DNA of 64,000 nucleotides from Pseudocolwellia sp. AS88 (GCF_030551755.1 NZ_JAUPEC010000001.1:305953-369952); one strand, 5' to 3'. Shown: positions 52,437 to 62,002, counted from the first letter of the stretch. Notes: generated by a model not told the origin, from the letters alone. Numbers and translations: made by a program.

Positions 52437-52697
52437 TCTCATAACCATTGGTTGGCGCAGGATGTAATAGATACCAATTTAACTAAGTTTTTGAACATTT
52501 CTGCTGGTTAAAATCAATTTAAGCATCGTTACTCTCAATCCCAATAGCAAGCTATTACTCAATCGAGTGCCTTACTTTAATCAATTTTTCCTACGTACAA
52601 AAAGCTCAAAACTTAATTAAAGTGGTATGAGAAGGTGCTTTAACTATTAAGGTTATTTTAGGGATTGTATTTTGTAAAATGAATGAATAATGAAAGT
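52437..52697 (-). pseudogene. Decayed tRNA-Val copy split by an inserted element
   Basis: CCATTGGTTGGCGCAGGATGTAA (52445 onward) and, after 52628, GAAGGTGCTTTAACTATT match the two halves of the degenerate tRNA copy at 52806. Between them lies the inverted-repeat element 52471-52628. The spacer ending GGGATTGTATTTTGTAAAA is shared with the 52806 unit. Confidence 0.6.
52471..52628. mobile_element. Short inverted-repeat element (MITE-like) inside a decayed tRNA
   Basis: The left end ATACCAATTTAACTAAGTTT and the reversed right end ATACCACTTTAATTAAGTTT match at 18 of 20 positions, defining a 158-base element with no coding capacity. Internal AATAGCAAGCTATT is a hairpin. Comparison with the uninterrupted copy at 52806 shows the point of insertion after GATGTAA. 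Confidence 0.7.
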
Positions 52698-52770
52698 GGT
52701 GGACGATACTGGGCTTGAACCATTGACTGGTGCGGGATGTAAAAGGTAGAAGGTGCTCTTAAACTAAATT
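52697..52770 (-). pseudogene. Decayed tRNA-Val copy 2
   Basis: The 3' side of the tRNA is intact (TGGTGGACGATACTGGGCTT, then GAACCA at 52717), but the anticodon arm and 5' half have diverged (TTGACTGGTGCGGGATGTAA), and GGTGCTCTTAAACT is what remains of GGTGCTCTCCCAACT. It cannot fold as a tRNA. Confidence 0.75.
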
Positions 52771-52805
52771 ATTGTTTTATGTATTTAATATGAAGTATAT
52801 AAAAG

Positions 52806-52880
52806 TGGTGGACGATACTGGGCTTAAACCATTGGCTGGCGCAGGATGTAAAGGGTAGAAGGTGCTTTAACTATTGAGAT
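52806..52880 (-). pseudogene. Decayed tRNA-Val copy 3
   Basis: It begins TGGTGGACGATACTGGGCTT, then degenerates (AAACCATTGGCTGGCGCAGG, GGTGCTTTAACTATT). It differs from the intact genes in the T loop and lacks the anticodon stem. It lies directly behind the functional array in the direction of transcription. Confidence 0.75.
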
Positions 52881-52923
52881 TGTTTTAGGGATTGTATTTT
52901 GTAAAAAGAATTAATAATAAATG

Positions 52924-52999
52924 TGGTGGACGATACTGGGCTTGAACCAGTGACCCCCGCCTTGTAAGGGCGGTGCTCTCCCAACTGAGCTAATCGTCC
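52924..52999 (-). tRNA. tRNA-Val (TAC), copy 4 of the array
   Basis: A 76-base tRNA with encoded CCA. Acceptor GGACGAT/ATCGTCC, anticodon stem CCGCC/GGCGG with loop CTTACAA (anticodon TAC) and T loop TTCAAGC. Identical to its three neighbours. Confidence 0.97.
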
Positions 53000-53042
53000 A
53001 TTTTGAAATGGATATTGAATATATTAAGTTTTATAAGATAGA

Positions 53043-53118
53043 TGGTGGACGATACTGGGCTTGAACCAGTGACCCCCGCCTTGTAAGGGCGGTGCTCTCC
53101 CAACTGAGCTAATCGTCC
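53043..53118 (-). tRNA. tRNA-Val (TAC), copy 3 of the array
   Basis: Identical 76-base tRNA with the same anticodon and encoded CCA, 43 bases from the next copy. Confidence 0.97.
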
Positions 53119-53163
53119 GTCTTATATCTACATATATTCGTACAATAATATTCTAAAAAATAG

Positions 53164-53239
53164 TGGTGGACGATACTGGGCTTGAACCAGTGACCCCCGC
53201 CTTGTAAGGGCGGTGCTCTCCCAACTGAGCTAATCGTCC
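53164..53239 (-). tRNA. tRNA-Val (TAC), copy 2 of the array
   Basis: Identical 76-base tRNA with anticodon TAC and encoded CCA, 45 bases from the next copy. Confidence 0.97.
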
Positions 53240-53288
53240 GATATATTATTGTCAGAGATGTTATCTAATAATTGCTTAAAAAGATAAG

Positions 53289-53364
53289 TGGTGGACGATA
53301 CTGGGCTTGAACCAGTGACCCCCGCCTTGTAAGGGCGGTGCTCTCCCAACTGAGCTAATCGTCC
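53289..53364 (-). tRNA. tRNA-Val (TAC), copy 1, promoter-proximal
   Basis: Identical 76-base tRNA and the first transcribed. Its promoter is recognisable at 53381-53408. Confidence 0.97.
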
Positions 53365-54216
53365 ATCTCTGTGGGGGCGTATTATAGGGAGAAGTTGAAT
53401 ACTGTCAATAAAATAAAGCAATTTTTCTTTAATTTTTTCATTAAAAGTGTTTGATTGATTTATTTTTCAGCAGGCTGATTAAAATATGTTAATAATTGTT
53501 CAAATATTCACTTGTTTTAAGTAAGCATCTTTAGATGTATTTATAGGTTTTAGTGATTTACTGTTTAAATTTATTATTCAATCTAATCTTAAGGGACTTA
53601 TTTCTACATTATTTTTGTCTTTTATTTTGATTTTTATTCATTGTTATTTTCAAAATCATCACAATTTGAGTTAATTAATTTAATAACTCGTTAATTTTTA
53701 GAGGTATCATTTCGTTTTATCTACATCTAAGGTCTAAAATTGGAATGCTCTCATCCATGATAAAATTTATGTGATTATTAACGCTTATTAAAAACCAATA
53801 GCTGGCTATGGAACGTAAAAATACGTTTTTTATTCTCGATAAAAACCAAGTCCCTGTATCCATCTAGTTAACGTAGGTAGATGCTTAAATAGCATCATAG
53901 AGTAAAATTGCTTAACCCGAGTTGAGGTTAGATAATAAGTAACCATCCATTGATCATTAATAGAAGTGTTTAGAACTGCAAATGATTGCCTATTCAATCT
54001 GTGGGTTATTCAAGAAAAATCATTAAGACGTACAAATAACATGATCTCTAGTTATTACACCTCGTAACTTTATCTATTTAGCAAAATTATTAATTTATAT
54101 TCCTTTTGCGGGTGTAATGCCTTGCTATGCCTGATAAAATGCTGGCAATTTTTAGACCTACTTTTTAACTAGAATTTTAATCATAAAGACTAGTTAACCA
54201 ATATCGTGAGACAACT
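53365..54216. other. Divergent region between tRNA array and gltX
   Basis: This 852-base gap holds the tRNA promoter near the array. Around 53813-53833 GAACGTAAAAATACGTTTTTT could be a small terminator-like hairpin. No gene or clear gltX promoter was found in the rest. Confidence 0.6.
53381..53408 (-). promoter_or_regulatory. Sigma-70 promoter of the tRNA-Val array
   Basis: On the minus strand TTGACA (53408-53403) and TATAAT (53386-53381) are both consensus, with a 16-base spacer, followed by a GC-rich discriminator (ACGCCCCCA). Such discriminators mark stringently controlled stable-RNA promoters. The tRNA begins 16 bases after the -10 box. Confidence 0.88.
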
Positions 54217-55635
54217 ATGACATTAACAACTCGCTTCGCTCCAAGCCCTACAGGTTATTTACACGTAGGTGGTGCAAGAACAGCTTTATATAGCTGGTTA
54301 TACGCTCAAAAAAATGGCGGTGACTTTATCCTTCGTATTGAAGATACGGATATAGAGCGTTCAACTCAAGAATCTGTTGACGCTATTATGGATGGTATGA
54401 ACTGGTTAAACCTTGAGTGGACTCACGGTCCTTATTATCAAACTAAACGCTTTGATAGATACAAAGAGGTTATTGAACAATTATTGGCTTCAGGAAACGC
54501 TTACCGTTGTTATTCTACAGCTGAAGAAGTTGAAGCAATGCGTGAAGAAGCTAAAGCTAAAGGCGAAATTGAAAAGTACAATGGCTTGTGGCGTGAACGT
54601 ACAGATTACCCAGAAGATAAGCCTTTTGTTATTCGCTTTAAAAACCCAATTGGTGGCGATGTTATCATTAAAGATATGGTTAAAGGCGATATCGCTATTA
54701 GTAACGACCAACTTGATGATTTAATTATTGCTCGCTCTGATGGTACACCAACATATAACCTTACAGTTGTTGTTGATGACTGGGATATGAAAGTAACTCA
54801 TGTTGTTCGTGGCGATGATCATGTAAGTAATACACCTAAGCAAATAAACATTCTTAAAGCATTAGGTGCTACGTTACCTGAATATGCTCATATCCCTATG
54901 ATTTTGGGTGATGACGGCAAGCGTTTATCTAAGCGTCATGGTGCTGTAGGTGTTATGCAATATCGTGATGATGGTTACTTACCAGAAGCGTTATTAAACT
55001 ACCTTGTACGTTTAGGTTGGTCGCACGGTGATAAAGAGATTTTCTCTCGTGAAGAGATGATTGAGTTATTTGATCTTAAAGATTGTAACCGTGCTCCATC
55101 TGGATTTAACACAGATAAACTTATCTGGGTAAATCAGCATTACATGAAAACTATGGATCCAGAATATGTGGCTACACATTTAAAATGGCACATGGATGAA
55201 CAGGGGATCAATGTTGAAAATGGTCCTGCACTTGCTGATATAGTAAAAATTCAAGCTGACCGTGTGAAAACATTAAAAGAAATGGCTCAAATTAGCCGTT
55301 ACTTCTATGAAGACTTTTCTGAATTAGATGCTACATCAGTTAAAAAGCATTTACGCCCAGTAGTTAAAGAGCCACTTATTTTAGTTAAAGCTAAATTAGG
55401 TGCGTTAACTGAATGGACTCCTGAGTTAATTCACGCAGCTATTAACGACACAGCGACTGAATTAGAAGTAGGTATGGGTAAAGTGGGTATGCCTTTACGT
55501 GTTGCTGCTACTGGTGGTGGAAACTCTCCATCTTTAGATATTACTTTAGCTTTATTAGATAAAGATAAAGTACTTTCACGTATCGACTTTGCGTTACAAG
55601 TTGTAGAAGAAAGAATTGCCAATAGTGCAGGCTAA
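54217..55635 (+). CDS. gltX: Glutamyl-tRNA synthetase
   Basis: Charges tRNA-Glu in the cytoplasm; class I synthetase of 472 residues, the usual length. The HIGH-type motif is [18 protein letters not shown] near the N-terminus and the KMSKS-type loop is [16 protein letters not shown] near residue 240. [10 protein letters not shown] and [10 protein letters not shown] are typical of the catalytic domain; the C-terminal anticodon-binding helices end [15 protein letters not shown]. It is followed by a strong terminator. No zinc-binding Cys set is visible. Placement beside a tRNA array is common in gammaproteobacteria. Confidence 0.98.
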   Translation: MTLTTRFAPSPTGYLHVGGARTALYSWLYAQKNGGDFILRIEDTDIERSTQESVDAIMDGMNWLNLEWTHGPYYQTKRFDRYKEVIEQLLASGNAYRCYSTAEEVEAMREEAKAKGEIEKYNGLWRERTDYPEDKPFVIRFKNPIGGDVIIKDMVKGDIAISNDQLDDLIIARSDGTPTYNLTVVVDDWDMKVTHVVRGDDHVSNTPKQINILKALGATLPEYAHIPMILGDDGKRLSKRHGAVGVMQYRDDGYLPEALLNYLVRLGWSHGDKEIFSREEMIELFDLKDCNRAPSGFNTDKLIWVNQHYMKTMDPEYVATHLKWHMDEQGINVENGPALADIVKIQADRVKTLKEMAQISRYFYEDFSELDATSVKKHLRPVVKEPLILVKAKLGALTEWTPELIHAAINDTATELEVGMGKVGMPLRVAATGGGNSPSLDITLALLDKDKVLSRIDFALQVVEERIANSAG

Positions 55636-55733
55636 GTTTTTATTTGCTTAAGGTGAACACATTTTCTTATAACTAGGAAGCGAGTGTTGATTAGTTTGTA
55701 GATTAATCAAATAGCTATAAAGCAAATCTTTCG

Positions 55734-55764
55734 AAAAGCTAACTATCTCAGTTAGCTTTTTTTA
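55734..55764 (+). terminator. Terminator of gltX
   Basis: AAAAGCTAACT, ATCTC, AGTTAGCTTTT and further T residues: an 11-base perfect stem, 99 bases after the stop. Confidence 0.88.
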
Positions 55765-55797
55765 TGCTTACCGTTTGGTATTATTCAACAATAAAAA

Positions 55798-55832
55798 AAC
55801 CGACGTCATAGGTTAAATATGATGTCGGTTTT
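55798..55832 (-). terminator. Terminator of the amidohydrolase operon
   Basis: AACCGACGTCATA (55798-55810) pairs with TATGATGTCGGTT (55818-55830) with one wobble. A seven-base A run on the plus side gives the T run for the minus strand. Confidence 0.82.
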
Positions 55833-55879
55833 ATTAACTTAATTTAACTTAAATGTAGTTCACATCAGTTAAAGTAAAG

Positions 55880-57178
55880 TTACTTTGTGTAAGCTCTTGG
55901 CATTTCAGTGTCAGTTGTATAACGGTCACGTAGGGCATCTTGACGTGATTTTGTACTCGCTTCTTCACCTTCAATCCATAACCTTTCTACTTTTGTACTA
56001 ATTTCAAAAGGATCTGCACTCCACATAACAATGTCAGCTTTTTTACCAACAGCTATTTTACCTGTATTTAGCTTGAATATATCAGCTAGGTTGGCGGTAA
56101 TCGCTTCTAACGCATCTTCATGCTCTACGCCATTAGCAACAGCACTACCTGCTAAATAACGAAGCTGATCAAGTTTGTGAGCATCATCAATATATAAACC
56201 CACTTTTAACCCTGCTTTTATTAATACCGTAGCAGTATCTAAAGACGAATTAAGAGTGTCAAAACTTGTAGGAAGGTTGTTGTGTGGGTTAACAATAACT
56301 GGAATGTCAGCTTTCACTAATTGTTTCTGTATTAAAACAGCGTCACTGCCACCAACGATAACTACATCAAGATTAAAACGTTGTTTGATATCAACTAAAA
56401 CCAGCAGATCAGTTGCTCTTTCAGCAAAGGCTACAAGTGTTTTAGTGCCTGCGAGTAGTTCATTAATAATGATCTCGTCACGTTTTAACTTTTCCTCTTT
56501 TTTATCTTTCTCTTCACTGTCAGACGCGTCTGACTTTTCAGCTTCAGCTTTTTTATCTGTTAGCTTTTCTTGAGCGTCTTCAAGTGTATTAATTAAGGTT
56601 TGAATGTGAGTTGCTCTAGAGCCTTCATGGCTTGCGCCTAAATCAATTACTACAGCTCTGTCACTAACTAAAACACTATCAAAATCGCCAGATAAATTTA
56701 CTGCGAAAGATTGACCTCTAAACATACTTTCACCGCCCATAGGGCTAACTACATTTGAGGTTACACCACCTTTTCTAGCGTAAGGTAAAAGAGTCGATTT
56801 AGGATTAAAAGCTTTACTGGTATCAAAAGTAATATCCGCTTTTTTCTCACTCGCATCTCGTGTTCCAGATACAGCATTTACCTCAATTAAACCTAATGAG
56901 TTCATTGAACCAATTAAGCCAGGTGTTACGTCTTTACCTTGAGCATCAATAACGTTTGTTACCTTGTATGATCTTGGGTTAATTGCAGTAATTACACCAT
57001 CTTTCACGACTATGGTCGCATTATTAAGGATACCGGCCTGTGTAGCTGTATGAACTTTTGCATTTTTAATAACAAAGCTATTCGCAAATGTTACTGAAGA
57101 AGCAAGAGACATAGATAACGTTAATAAGCAAAGTGTAAGTAACTTAGCTTTATTTGGCTTTTTATTACGGAAGTTCAT
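55880..57178 (-). CDS. Amidohydrolase-like exported protein lacking the HxH motif
   Basis: A 432-residue amidohydrolase-superfamily protein with a signal peptide (LCLLTLSMSLASSVTFA). The N-terminal sandwich (VIKNAKVHTATQAGILNNATIVVKDGVITAI) and the C-terminal YLAGSAVANGVEHEDALEAITANLADIF, GKIAVGKKADIVMWSADPFE are normal for the family. Where an HxH metal site should follow VTPGLI it reads GSMNSLG, so the usual metal pair is absent. An Asp/Glu/Lys-rich insertion lies near 210-240. It starts one base after the stop of the intact paralogue upstream, so the two are probably made together and may form a heteromer. It could be a non-catalytic partner. Confidence 0.8.
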   Translation of the reverse strand: MNFRNKKPNKAKLLTLCLLTLSMSLASSVTFANSFVIKNAKVHTATQAGILNNATIVVKDGVITAINPRSYKVTNVIDAQGKDVTPGLIGSMNSLGLIEVNAVSGTRDASEKKADITFDTSKAFNPKSTLLPYARKGGVTSNVVSPMGGESMFRGQSFAVNLSGDFDSVLVSDRAVVIDLGASHEGSRATHIQTLINTLEDAQEKLTDKKAEAEKSDASDSEEKDKKEEKLKRDEIIINELLAGTKTLVAFAERATDLLVLVDIKQRFNLDVVIVGGSDAVLIQKQLVKADIPVIVNPHNNLPTSFDTLNSSLDTATVLIKAGLKVGLYIDDAHKLDQLRYLAGSAVANGVEHEDALEAITANLADIFKLNTGKIAVGKKADIVMWSADPFEISTKVERLWIEGEEASTKSRQDALRDRYTTDTEMPRAYTK

Positions 57179-57179
57179 A

Positions 57180-58607
57180 TTATTTCTCCACCTTGTTTTT
57201 TTTCACATTTTCTAACAATGATGGTTGACCTAACATGAAGTCACTTTTCGCTTGATATGCTTCATCAAAACGGTCATAAACTTTACTTCCATCTAAAAAT
57301 ACTTGCTCAGCTTGAGCATAAACACTAAATGGGTTGCGATTCCAAAGTACAACGTCAGCACGTTTATCTTTTTCTAAACTACCTGTTTTACTGTCAATCC
57401 CTAAAGATTTAGCGGCATTTAATGTGATCCAACGGATTGCATCTTTTTCTTCTAATTCAAATCCATTGTCTTTAGCGCGGTATAACACTTTTGCGGCTTC
57501 TTGGTTTAAACGTTGAATTGTGATGTCAGAATCTGAATGAACAATTGCACATGAGTTTTTAACGGCATCAACAATAGCAACATTTTCTTGAACCATATCG
57601 TAGGCTTCCATTTTGAAACCCCACCAATCAGGCCACATAGCAGCACAGTTACCATTTTCTGCAAGTAAGTCAGCTATTTTATAACCTTCAATTGCATGAT
57701 GAAATGTACCAGCGTGATAATTAAATTCTTTACCTAAATCAATCATCATCGCCATTTCTTCAGCTTTATAACAATGGTTATGAATAAGAATCTCACCATC
57801 TAACACACCTTTAAGTGTATCTAATTCAATATCTCTTTTTGGTGGTTGCACCGTGTCATCATCTTCAAAATCAGCTTCGTATTTGTCCCAAGCTCTTTTG
57901 TATTCAGTTGCTTCAGCCCAAGCCATGCGATATCCAGCCATATTACCCATTCGTGTTGATGGTAAAACTTTTCTACTACCATAAACACGTTTAGGGTTTT
58001 CGCCACATGCCATTTTTAAACCATAAGGAGCATCTGGAAATTTCATGCCTTGCATTGTATGACTAGGGATATTTCTTAGAGTCACACCACGTCCGCCAAA
58101 TAAATTAGCTGAACCAGGTAATATTTGTAATGTAGTGATACCACCAGCTCTGGCTGCTTGAAAGCCTGGATCTTGTGGCCATACACTGTGCTCAGCCCAT
58201 ACTTCAGAAGTGTTAGGTGAACTCATTTCATTACCATCAGAATGCGATTCAACAGAAGGGCTTGGATAAACACCTAAATGTGAATGCACATCTATAATAC
58301 CAGGAGTTATCCATTTGCCTTTAGCATCTATTTCAATGTCTACATCTTCATTGATGTTTTTTCCCACTTCAATAATTTTGCCATCAGCAATCAGTACGTC
58401 AGCGTCTTCAAGTTGCTCGCCGTTACCAATAAGCACGGTCGCATTGGTGAATAAAATACTTTGTGATGCAAGTGGTGAGTAAGTGCTTGGATATGGATTT
58501 TTGTTTATGGTCACTTTGCCATCGTCATCTGAACCGCAACCAGCGAGTGTTGAAATAGTGGCAGCTAATAATAATGGAGTGAAAATCTTAGGTAAGCTTG
58601 TTTGCAT
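57180..58607 (-). CDS. Amidohydrolase lipoprotein with intact HxH
   Basis: A 475-residue exported amidohydrolase, lipidated at Cys in STLAGCGSDDD. The metal motif is VHSHLGVYPSPS, and later His/Asp ligands are plausible in HNHCYKAEEM, HAGTFHHAIEG and IVHSDSD. TPGIIDVHSH and the C-terminal TLNAAKSLGIDSKTGSLEKDKRADVVLWNRNPF fit the imidazolonepropionase-like branch. It hydrolyses a cyclic amide or peptide-like bond in known relatives; the substrate is unknown. First gene of a two-gene operon with the HxH-less paralogue, overlapping almost directly. Confidence 0.87.
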   Translation of the reverse strand: MQTSLPKIFTPLLLAATISTLAGCGSDDDGKVTINKNPYPSTYSPLASQSILFTNATVLIGNGEQLEDADVLIADGKIIEVGKNINEDVDIEIDAKGKWITPGIIDVHSHLGVYPSPSVESHSDGNEMSSPNTSEVWAEHSVWPQDPGFQAARAGGITTLQILPGSANLFGGRGVTLRNIPSHTMQGMKFPDAPYGLKMACGENPKRVYGSRKVLPSTRMGNMAGYRMAWAEATEYKRAWDKYEADFEDDDTVQPPKRDIELDTLKGVLDGEILIHNHCYKAEEMAMMIDLGKEFNYHAGTFHHAIEGYKIADLLAENGNCAAMWPDWWGFKMEAYDMVQENVAIVDAVKNSCAIVHSDSDITIQRLNQEAAKVLYRAKDNGFELEEKDAIRWITLNAAKSLGIDSKTGSLEKDKRADVVLWNRNPFSVYAQAEQVFLDGSKVYDRFDEAYQAKSDFMLGQPSLLENVKKNKVEK

Positions 58608-59045
58608 TTTTTTCCCTAATACCTATTAAAAATTTATTTTAACCTGAACTCTAGATAATGAAGAGTGTAATTTTTTAACTCATATGATTTAAAAACAAGA
58701 TGATATGATCTCACTTAAAATCATTTATTTTTATACCAATGTTGGGATTTATCTCGAATAACAAGCAGAGTTTCCTGTGCTAATAGCTGACTATTAGTGC
58801 ATAAAATCAATACAAGTAGACGGTTAAATAACAATATTAGACATCATTGCCTATAGAGTTTTCAGATTATTTAAGGTTTCAACAATTTGAAACCCCATGG
58901 AATAAGAGTATATAAGTAATAATAAAAGCGACAAGTCTACACGGTAAAAAAACAGATAAAATAGTGTAAACATAGCTTTTCATTACTTAAATAATAAACG
59001 TTATTTTGAAAAGACGTTTATGTAGTGGTTTTGTTATAACAATAA
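58608..59045. other. Intergenic region with hairpin
   Basis: This 438-base region has no gene. GGTTTCAA (58875-58882) and TTGAAACC (58887-58894) form a perfect stem that may end the MipA-type gene transcript. TTATACCAAT at 58731 resembles one end of the element at 52471 but has no partner end nearby. Confidence 0.55.
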
Positions 59046-59969
59046 TTACCAACCTGCTTTACGTTCACTTTTATATAAACGCCATACAAAACCAATTGAA
59101 GCACTGTAAGTAATATCTTTTTCATAAAGAGGACTATCTTCATTTGCAGATCCAGAATGTATTTGAGCCCCCACACCAACAAATCCACGAAGACTATCAC
59201 TCATAGGGAATGACACGCTAAGTGCTAATCGAGTACCTAAATAACCACCTTTTGCGTCATATGCAGGTCGAGTATCAGTAACAAATTCATCAGATACTTG
59301 ATAAAAGTAATCATGAAAACGCTCTGTGGCGAATAACATGCCAATAGAAGTACTTAATGCGGTACCTTCAAATAGTCGTCCACGTTGTTGATACGTAATA
59401 ACAGGATTTAATACATAACCACGGTTATCAATGGTAGAAAAGTCGGTTGAGAATGCAGATCTGAACTGTAATCTAGCATTTAGGCGGGCATTGCCACCAT
59501 TTTCAAATTTATAATCTTTTAACTTATAAATAGCTTGTGGGCCAATTTCTAATAAAAAATCTAACTCCGGCATACCTTCACGAGCAGTACCATTTTCACT
59601 GTCAGCAGCAAAAGCTCCGCCAAAAGACATGCCAATTTCTAAATTGTTTTTATCAACTACAACCGCACGAACGCCATTGCCATCGCCAACTCGGAATATA
59701 TCGCCACGGTAAACGACGTAAGGAGCTGCAGCTACAACTGAGTTACGTTGTGAAGATGCAGGGTAGTTAGCAACTTCGATAGCACCGCCACCTACACCAA
59801 GCTCCCACAGGGATAAAGCTTCGTCAACATCTTCAAATCCTGTTAATGTTCGCTCAACTGACATTTTTTTTACGTCAATACCATTTTCCGTATCAGTGTT
59901 TGCACTTGAGTTCGTAGAGCAAAGCAATAATAAACTCAAAGCGATAGAAGAATAACCTTTTAAGTGCAT
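59046..59969 (-). CDS. MipA/OmpV-family outer-membrane protein
   Basis: A 307-residue beta-barrel protein of the MipA/OmpV family, associated with scaffold roles for murein enzymes or with porin activity. The signal peptide ends NSSA. The core shows WELGVGGGAIEVANYPASSQR, VAAAPYVVYRGDIFRVG, LEIGPQAIYKL, and the barrel end YSASIGFVWRLYKSERKAGW; the family ends with an aromatic residue like the Trp here. It is divergent from the helicase gene and stands alone. Function in this organism is not determined. Confidence 0.87.
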   Translation of the reverse strand: MHLKGYSSIALSLLLLCSTNSSANTDTENGIDVKKMSVERTLTGFEDVDEALSLWELGVGGGAIEVANYPASSQRNSVVAAAPYVVYRGDIFRVGDGNGVRAVVVDKNNLEIGMSFGGAFAADSENGTAREGMPELDFLLEIGPQAIYKLKDYKFENGGNARLNARLQFRSAFSTDFSTIDNRGYVLNPVITYQQRGRLFEGTALSTSIGMLFATERFHDYFYQVSDEFVTDTRPAYDAKGGYLGTRLALSVSFPMSDSLRGFVGVGAQIHSGSANEDSPLYEKDITYSASIGFVWRLYKSERKAGW

Positions 59970-60234
59970 AAATAACTCTTTTGCCGTTGGTAGTTGAAAA
60001 ATATAAAGTTTATATCATAGTTTCTTTACGGTTTGATTTGCACTAAAGATCATAAAAAAATGATTAAGTGTCTGATTCGAAGATATTGATTGTAAATAAA
60101 AGCCTTATTTGCATATTTTATAACAGGCTTGGAAAACTTTTAACGCATCAAACTTAAATACTTGTCATCACTTCTCAATATAAAGGTTATAATAGAGAAG
60201 TTGTTTTTTATTTATTTTTACCTTGGAGTTTCGT

Positions 60235-61566
60235 TTGCAGTTTAGTGATTTTGGATTAGATAGTGGTTTAATGTCGACAGTTGAACATTTAGGTTTTACT
60301 GAACCAACAGAAATACAGCAGCAAGCAATACCTGCTGCAATGAAAGGTCATGACTTAATTGCCTCATCTAAAACAGGTTCGGGCAAAACCTTAGCTTTTA
60401 TCATTCCTGCCATGCAGCGATTAAGTAGAAACCGTGCGTTAAGTAAAAGAGATCCTCGGGTACTTATTTTAACGCCAACACGAGAGTTAGCTAAACAAGT
60501 GTTTAGTCAATTACGTATGTTTACTTCATCTTCGCAATTCAAAGCTGTATTAATTTTAGGTGGTGAAAATTTTAACGACCAAGTAAAGACTTTAGAAAAA
60601 GACCCTCATTTTATTGTTGCGACACCCGGACGTTTGGCCGATCACTTAAAACAAGGTCACTTTTACCTAAACGGTTTAGAGTTACTTATTTTAGATGAAG
60701 CTGACCGTATGTTAGATCTTGGTTTTTCTAAAGAACTTACCTTAATTAATGAAGCTGCTGATCATCGTAAACGTCAAACCTTAATGTTTTCGGCAACCTT
60801 AGATCACGCACAAGTGAACGACTTTGCTTCAGCTTTATTGAAAAAACCAAAACGTATAGCCATTAATGCAGGTCATACCGAGCATGAAGATATTAGTAAA
60901 CGTTTCTATTTATGTGACAATCTAGATCATAAACAAGCTTTGTTAGAGCACTTTCTAAATAAAGAAAAAATTCAACAACTTATTATTTTTACAGCTACAA
61001 GAAGTGATACTGAACGTTTATCTAAAGTGCTGAATGAGCAAGGCCATGACTCTATCGCGTTAAGTGGTGAATTAAACCAAGGTCAACGTAATCAAATCAT
61101 GGAGAAGTTCAGTAAAGGGCAACATAAAGTGTTGGTTACTACGGATTTAGCTTCACGTGGTTTAGATTTAGTTAACGTATCTCATGTAATCAATTTTGAT
61201 ATGCCAAAGCATACAGAAGAATTTGTACATCGTATTGGGCGAACAGGCCGAGCGGGTAGTACGGGGGATTCAATTTCGTTGGTTGGTCCTAAAGATTGGG
61301 TAAGTTTGAAAAACGTTGAAGGCTTTCTTCAACAAAAAGTAACTTTTGACTCAGTTGAAGGGTTAAAAGCAAAATTTAAAGGTATAAAACCTAAGAAGCC
61401 AAAAGCTGTAGCTAAAGTTAAAACACAAGATAATGCGAAAGCAGCAACAAAAGCTAAACCTCGTAAAATGGTTAAAAAGCAATTTGTTAGTCAAGAGGCA
61501 GGGCATACACCTATCATGCGTAAGAAAAGTGTATTACAAGAAAGAGATGAAAACGAACAAGATTAG
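60235..61566 (+). CDS. DEAD-box ATP-dependent RNA helicase
   Basis: A 443-residue cytoplasmic RNA helicase with all core motifs in order: Q motif (FTEPTEIQQQAIP), I (SSKTGSGKT), Ia (PTRELAKQ), Ib (TPGRLADHL), II (LDEADRM), III (FSAT), IV, V (TTDLASRGLD) and VI (HRIGRTGRAG). A short basic tail (about 390-440) rich in Lys follows, as in SrmB/RhlE-type helicases of ribosome assembly. The open frame starts at TTG 60223, but TTG 60235 has GGAG six bases upstream and gives MQFSDFGL, the normal opening. Start codon is therefore TTG. An AATAGAG region with TATAAT at 60188 could be its -10 box. Confidence 0.93.
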   Translation: MQFSDFGLDSGLMSTVEHLGFTEPTEIQQQAIPAAMKGHDLIASSKTGSGKTLAFIIPAMQRLSRNRALSKRDPRVLILTPTRELAKQVFSQLRMFTSSSQFKAVLILGGENFNDQVKTLEKDPHFIVATPGRLADHLKQGHFYLNGLELLILDEADRMLDLGFSKELTLINEAADHRKRQTLMFSATLDHAQVNDFASALLKKPKRIAINAGHTEHEDISKRFYLCDNLDHKQALLEHFLNKEKIQQLIIFTATRSDTERLSKVLNEQGHDSIALSGELNQGQRNQIMEKFSKGQHKVLVTTDLASRGLDLVNVSHVINFDMPKHTEEFVHRIGRTGRAGSTGDSISLVGPKDWVSLKNVEGFLQQKVTFDSVEGLKAKFKGIKPKKPKAVAKVKTQDNAKAATKAKPRKMVKKQFVSQEAGHTPIMRKKSVLQERDENEQD

Positions 61567-61588
61567 TTAAATTAGGAATAAAAGTAAT

Positions 61589-62002
61589 ATGAATTCGGGC
61601 AGTTGTTTATGCAAAGGGATTAAATTTAAGGTTAATAAGTTTGAACCTCTTGTAGGACATTGCCACTGCACCATGTGTCAAAAATTTCATGGTGCAGCAT
61701 TTTCAACCTTCGTTGAAGTTAAACTCAATCAATTTCATTGGCTATCAGGCAAAGAGCTTCTTTCTTCTTACACTTCTGATAACAAAACTGTACGAAGCTT
61801 CTGTAATATTTGTGGTGCGATTTTATTCTTTGAGTCTTCTTATAATAAATTGGATCAAACTATTGAAGTATCGTTAGCAACTTTTGATCATGTAGAAAAT
61901 ATTGAAAACATAAAGCCAAATGCGCATATTTATACAGAATCAAAAGCTAAGTGGATTGAAATTAATGACAACTTACCTCAGTTTAAATCCTATCGTAGTT
62001 AA
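61589..62002 (+). CDS. GFA-family (glutathione-dependent formaldehyde-activating-like) protein
   Basis: A 137-residue zinc protein of the Gfa/centromere-protein-V fold. The metal ligands are visible: SCLCKG near the start, GHCHCTMCQKFHGA (C-x-C and C-x2-C group) and FCNICGAILFF. No signal peptide. Most members have no known reaction, and formaldehyde activation is proven only for a few. AGGAA precedes the ATG, 22 bases after the helicase stop, so read-through co-transcription is possible. Confidence 0.88.
   Translation: MNSGSCLCKGIKFKVNKFEPLVGHCHCTMCQKFHGAAFSTFVEVKLNQFHWLSGKELLSSYTSDNKTVRSFCNICGAILFFESSYNKLDQTIEVSLATFDHVENIENIKPNAHIYTESKAKWIEINDNLPQFKSYRS

Noticed and set aside
52697..53364. 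Regularly spaced repeats that look like a CRISPR array.
   Set aside because: The repeats are tRNA-Val genes and their decayed copies of about 76 bases, with spacers that are not unique, and no cas genes are present.
53230..53421. A 63-codon open frame across the last tRNA-Val copy.
   Set aside because: It lies on top of a tRNA gene and its promoter on the same strand; the frame is a by-product of the tRNA sequence.
58731..58900. TTATACCAAT as the end of another element like 52471-52628.
   Set aside because: No matching opposite end is found within several hundred bases, and similarity beyond the first eight bases is poor.
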